This document shows positions 6,333-8,001 of a stretch of 8,001 nucleotides of DNA, in pieces (positions within the stretch are counted from its first letter, which is position 1; the number at the start of each line of letters is the position of its first letter). The position numbers and the translations under genes are program-made. The notes under the pieces are model-generated. The model was not told where the DNA came from, ran no database searches, and saw only the letters and a program-made list of their open reading frames with translations. Source of the stretch: Dehalococcoidia bacterium (GTDB taxonomy: Bacteria; Chloroflexota; Dehalococcoidia; Lucifugimonadales; Lucifugimonadaceae); the NCBI GenBank assembly GCA_002700125.1, contig PACM01000024.1:21479-29479 (forward strand). The letters are read 5' to 3'.

Positions 6333-7265
6333 CTAAGCTTGATCTTTCATTATTTGGATTAACTCTTCTACGGCCTTAGATGATTTATCGAGTCCCTCTT
6401 TTTCTTCTTTACTTAAATCAAGATTAATTATTTCTTCAATTCCATTACTTCCAAGTTTGACTGGCACTCCTGCGTATACTCCACTTATTCCGTATTCTCC
6501 ATCTAACATTGCTGCACAAGGAAAGATCTCCTTAGTATCAAAAACTATTGCATCAACCATTTGCGCTACTGCAGCAGATGGGGCGTAATAAGCACTTCCA
6601 GTTTTTAAGTAACTTACTATTTCTGCTCCTCCATCTCGAGTTCTCTGAACAATTTGTTCTAGCCTATCCTTTTCTATCAAATCCTCTACAGGAACACCTC
6701 CTACAGTAGTTGCTTTAAGCAGAGGTACCATAGAATCTCCATGCCCTCCTAAAACATATGCATCTATATTGTTAACAGATACATTTAGTTCACTTGATAG
6801 AAATGTTCTGAATCTTCCTGTATCTAGAATCCCTGCCATACCTACTACTCTTTCTTTAGGAAGGCTACTTTTTTCATAACAATGCTGGACCATAGCATCC
6901 AACGGATTTGATACTACAATTATTATTGGGTTTTTGGAGTGTAAGATTACGCTTTCAGTCACTGATCCAACTATATTCATATTAGTTATCAATAAGTCAT
7001 CTCTACTCATTCCAGGTTTACGTGCAACTCCGGCAGTGATCACAACAATATCTGAATCTTTAGATTCTTCGTAGGAATTTGAACCAATTATGGTTGCATC
7101 AGATTTTACTATCGGTCCGCTTTCTAGAATATCTAAAGCTTTTCCTTGAGGTATTCCTTCTACTACGTCTATGAGAACAACGTCACTGTGCCCTTTTTCA
7201 AAAATCCTTTGAGCAGTCGTAGCTCCTACATTACCAGCTCCAACTACAGTAACTTTTGACTTCAT
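6333..7265 (-). CDS. mdh: Malate dehydrogenase, LDH-like type
   Basis: A 310-residue cytosolic enzyme that interconverts malate and oxaloacetate with NAD, at the usual family length. It has the Rossmann motif GAGNVG (9-14) and D33 at the end of the second strand, which favours NAD. The substrate loop ARKPGMSRDDL (81-91) contains R82, the residue that marks malate rather than lactate dehydrogenase (lactate enzymes have glutamine), and R88. N120 lies in VSNPLD, D148 and R151 in ILDTGRFR, and the catalytic H175 in GGHGD (173-177). The sequence belongs to the LDH-like malate dehydrogenase group found in Chloroflexus, Bacillus and many other bacteria, unlike the E. coli type. The ATG overlaps the upstream isocitrate dehydrogenase stop as ATGA and has a strong ribosome site 5 bases upstream. 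The tail after about 283 is rich in Lys and Glu. Confidence 0.96.
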   Translation of the reverse strand: MKSKVTVVGAGNVGATTAQRIFEKGHSDVVLIDVVEGIPQGKALDILESGPIVKSDATIIGSNSYEESKDSDIVVITAGVARKPGMSRDDLLITNMNIVGSVTESVILHSKNPIIIVVSNPLDAMVQHCYEKSSLPKERVVGMAGILDTGRFRTFLSSELNVSVNNIDAYVLGGHGDSMVPLLKATTVGGVPVEDLIEKDRLEQIVQRTRDGGAEIVSYLKTGSAYYAPSAAVAQMVDAIVFDTKEIFPCAAMLDGEYGISGVYAGVPVKLGSNGIEEIINLDLSKEEKEGLDKSSKAVEELIQIMKDQA

Positions 7266-8001
7266 TGAGTCTCCTTGGCGTATTTTTCGTACTTTTCATC
7301 AATATTTTTATCTCTAACTGTATTCAATACATATTTTCCGTACTCTTCGCCCGTTGAACCATTATCTCTGCCTGTGATTAGAAGCTTTTTTTCGTATTGA
7401 CCACATATCGACAATGCCTTGTCCAATTTTTGTGCTAACTCCGTGTATCCAATATGTTCCAATAACATTGCCCCTGCCTTTATCATTGAACTAGGATTAG
7501 CAAATTGAGCCCTGCCTTCTTTCAACATTCTAGGAGCACTGCCATGTATAGCTTCAAACATTGCATGTTGTTTTCCTAAATTAGCACTTCCAGCAGTACC
7601 TACTCCGCCTTGTATTTGAGCTGCCTCATCAGTAAGGATGTCTCCATACAAGTTAGGCATTACAAATACTTCGAATTCTGATCTTCTAGTATGTAGTAGG
7701 TTTGCAGTCATTATATCTATATACCAAGAATCCCATTCTATCTCTGGGAATTGTGAAGCCACTTTCTCGGCTTCTTCAAGAAATTTTCCATCAGTTTTCT
7801 TTAAAATATTTGCCTTAGTAACCACTGAAACTCGTTTTCTTCCCGTATTTCTTGCGTGATTGAAAGCTGCTTCGATTATCCTTTGAGATCCAATTGATGT
7901 AATAACTTTGAAGTCCATAGCCAGTTCATTGTCAATTTCAATACCTTGACTTCCCAAAGCATAAGAGTCTTCAGTATTTTCTCTAAAGAATACCCAGTCT
8001 A
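7262..8001 (-). CDS. icd: Isocitrate/isopropylmalate dehydrogenase family, probable isocitrate dehydrogenase (N-terminus outside window)
   Basis: The frame runs from the window edge to TGA, giving 245 visible residues, roughly the last two-thirds of a 330-360 residue enzyme. It begins within the substrate motif FRENTEDSYALGSQG (5-19 of the fragment), whose tyrosine is catalytic. TKANILKKTDG (61-71) supplies the catalytic lysine. PNLYGDILTDEAAQIQGG (115-132) supplies the metal-binding aspartates. FEAIHGSAPR (148-157) is the NAD(P) loop, and ITGRDNGSTGEE (208-219) is near the end. The TTG at 7957 is not the start, since homology continues upstream to the edge. Isocitrate is the likely substrate because mdh follows directly with a 4-base overlap and a TCA cluster lies opposite. 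The arm containing the residues that separate isocitrate from isopropylmalate or tartrate enzymes is mostly missing, so that choice rests largely on context. Confidence 0.87.
   Translation of the reverse strand, partial: DWVFFRENTEDSYALGSQGIEIDNELAMDFKVITSIGSQRIIEAAFNHARNTGRKRVSVVTKANILKKTDGKFLEEAEKVASQFPEIEWDSWYIDIMTANLLHTRRSEFEVFVMPNLYGDILTDEAAQIQGGVGTAGSANLGKQHAMFEAIHGSAPRMLKEGRAQFANPSSMIKAGAMLLEHIGYTELAQKLDKALSICGQYEKKLLITGRDNGSTGEEYGKYVLNTVRDKNIDEKYEKYAKETQ
7271..7276 (-). promoter_or_regulatory. Ribosome binding site of mdh
   Basis: Read on the minus strand this is AAGGAG, 5 bases before the mdh ATG at 7265-7263, and it lies inside the end of the isocitrate dehydrogenase gene. It is the best Shine-Dalgarno match in the window. 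It suggests that mdh is translated efficiently in its own right as well as by coupling through the ATGA overlap. Confidence 0.75.

Noticed and set aside
7955..7957. TTG on the minus strand as the start of the isocitrate dehydrogenase.
   Set aside because: The substrate-binding RENTE motif lies in frame upstream of it, so the real start is beyond the window.
1..8001. tRNA, rRNA, CRISPR, transposon, toxin-antitoxin or phage-defence elements.
   Set aside because: Nearly every base lies in a conserved metabolic gene, with no gap above about 51 bases, and I saw no repeat arrays or recombinase-like genes.

Overview
This is a gene-dense, AT-rich piece of a bacterial chromosome carrying core energy and cofactor metabolism. 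Nine protein genes fill almost all of it, two of them cut by the window edges. The largest gap between genes is about 51 bases. I see no tRNA, rRNA, CRISPR array, insertion sequence or other mobile DNA, and nothing that looks recently acquired. Arginine is mostly AGA, ATA is common for isoleucine, and one gene starts with TTG, all in keeping with a low-GC genome. A complex I NuoN subunit, an LDH-like malate dehydrogenase and a three-part Sdh with a heterodisulfide-reductase-like subunit suggest a free-living respiring bacterium. A marine SAR202/Dehalococcoidia-type Chloroflexota would fit, but this is a weak guess from gene style and not a demonstrated placement.

Plus strand, 1-5597: the 3' part of nuoN, then nadK (NAD kinase), a NudF-like Nudix hydrolase, and the succinate dehydrogenase/fumarate reductase set sdhA-sdhB-sdhE. 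nadK and the Nudix gene abut exactly (TAA|ATG), as do sdhA and sdhB (TAA|TTG). sdhB and sdhE overlap by one base (TAATG). The 51-base gap before sdhA is the only plausible internal control point. It holds a weak promoter-like pair and a four-codon mini-ORF with a good Shine-Dalgarno sequence.

Minus strand, 8001-5605: an isocitrate dehydrogenase-family gene (start outside the window), then mdh, then a short-chain dehydrogenase closely resembling human BDH2/DHRS6. They are joined by a 4-base ATGA overlap and a 2-base gap, so they are very likely one transcript. This operon converges on sdhE with only 7 bases between stop codons and no visible terminator.

Together the genes cover three tricarboxylic-acid-cycle steps (isocitrate oxidation, succinate/fumarate, malate/oxaloacetate), entry of NADH electrons into the respiratory chain (NuoN), and NAD(P) supply and clean-up. 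The most interesting part is the Sdh complex. It has no cytochrome b anchor genes, its iron-sulfur subunit carries a complete second CxxCxxCxxxCP motif and an HdrC-like tail, and its third subunit is HdrB-like with two CCG domains, the first lacking one of its paired cysteines. This matches the known but uncommon 'type E' architecture. I found no wholly new system in the window.
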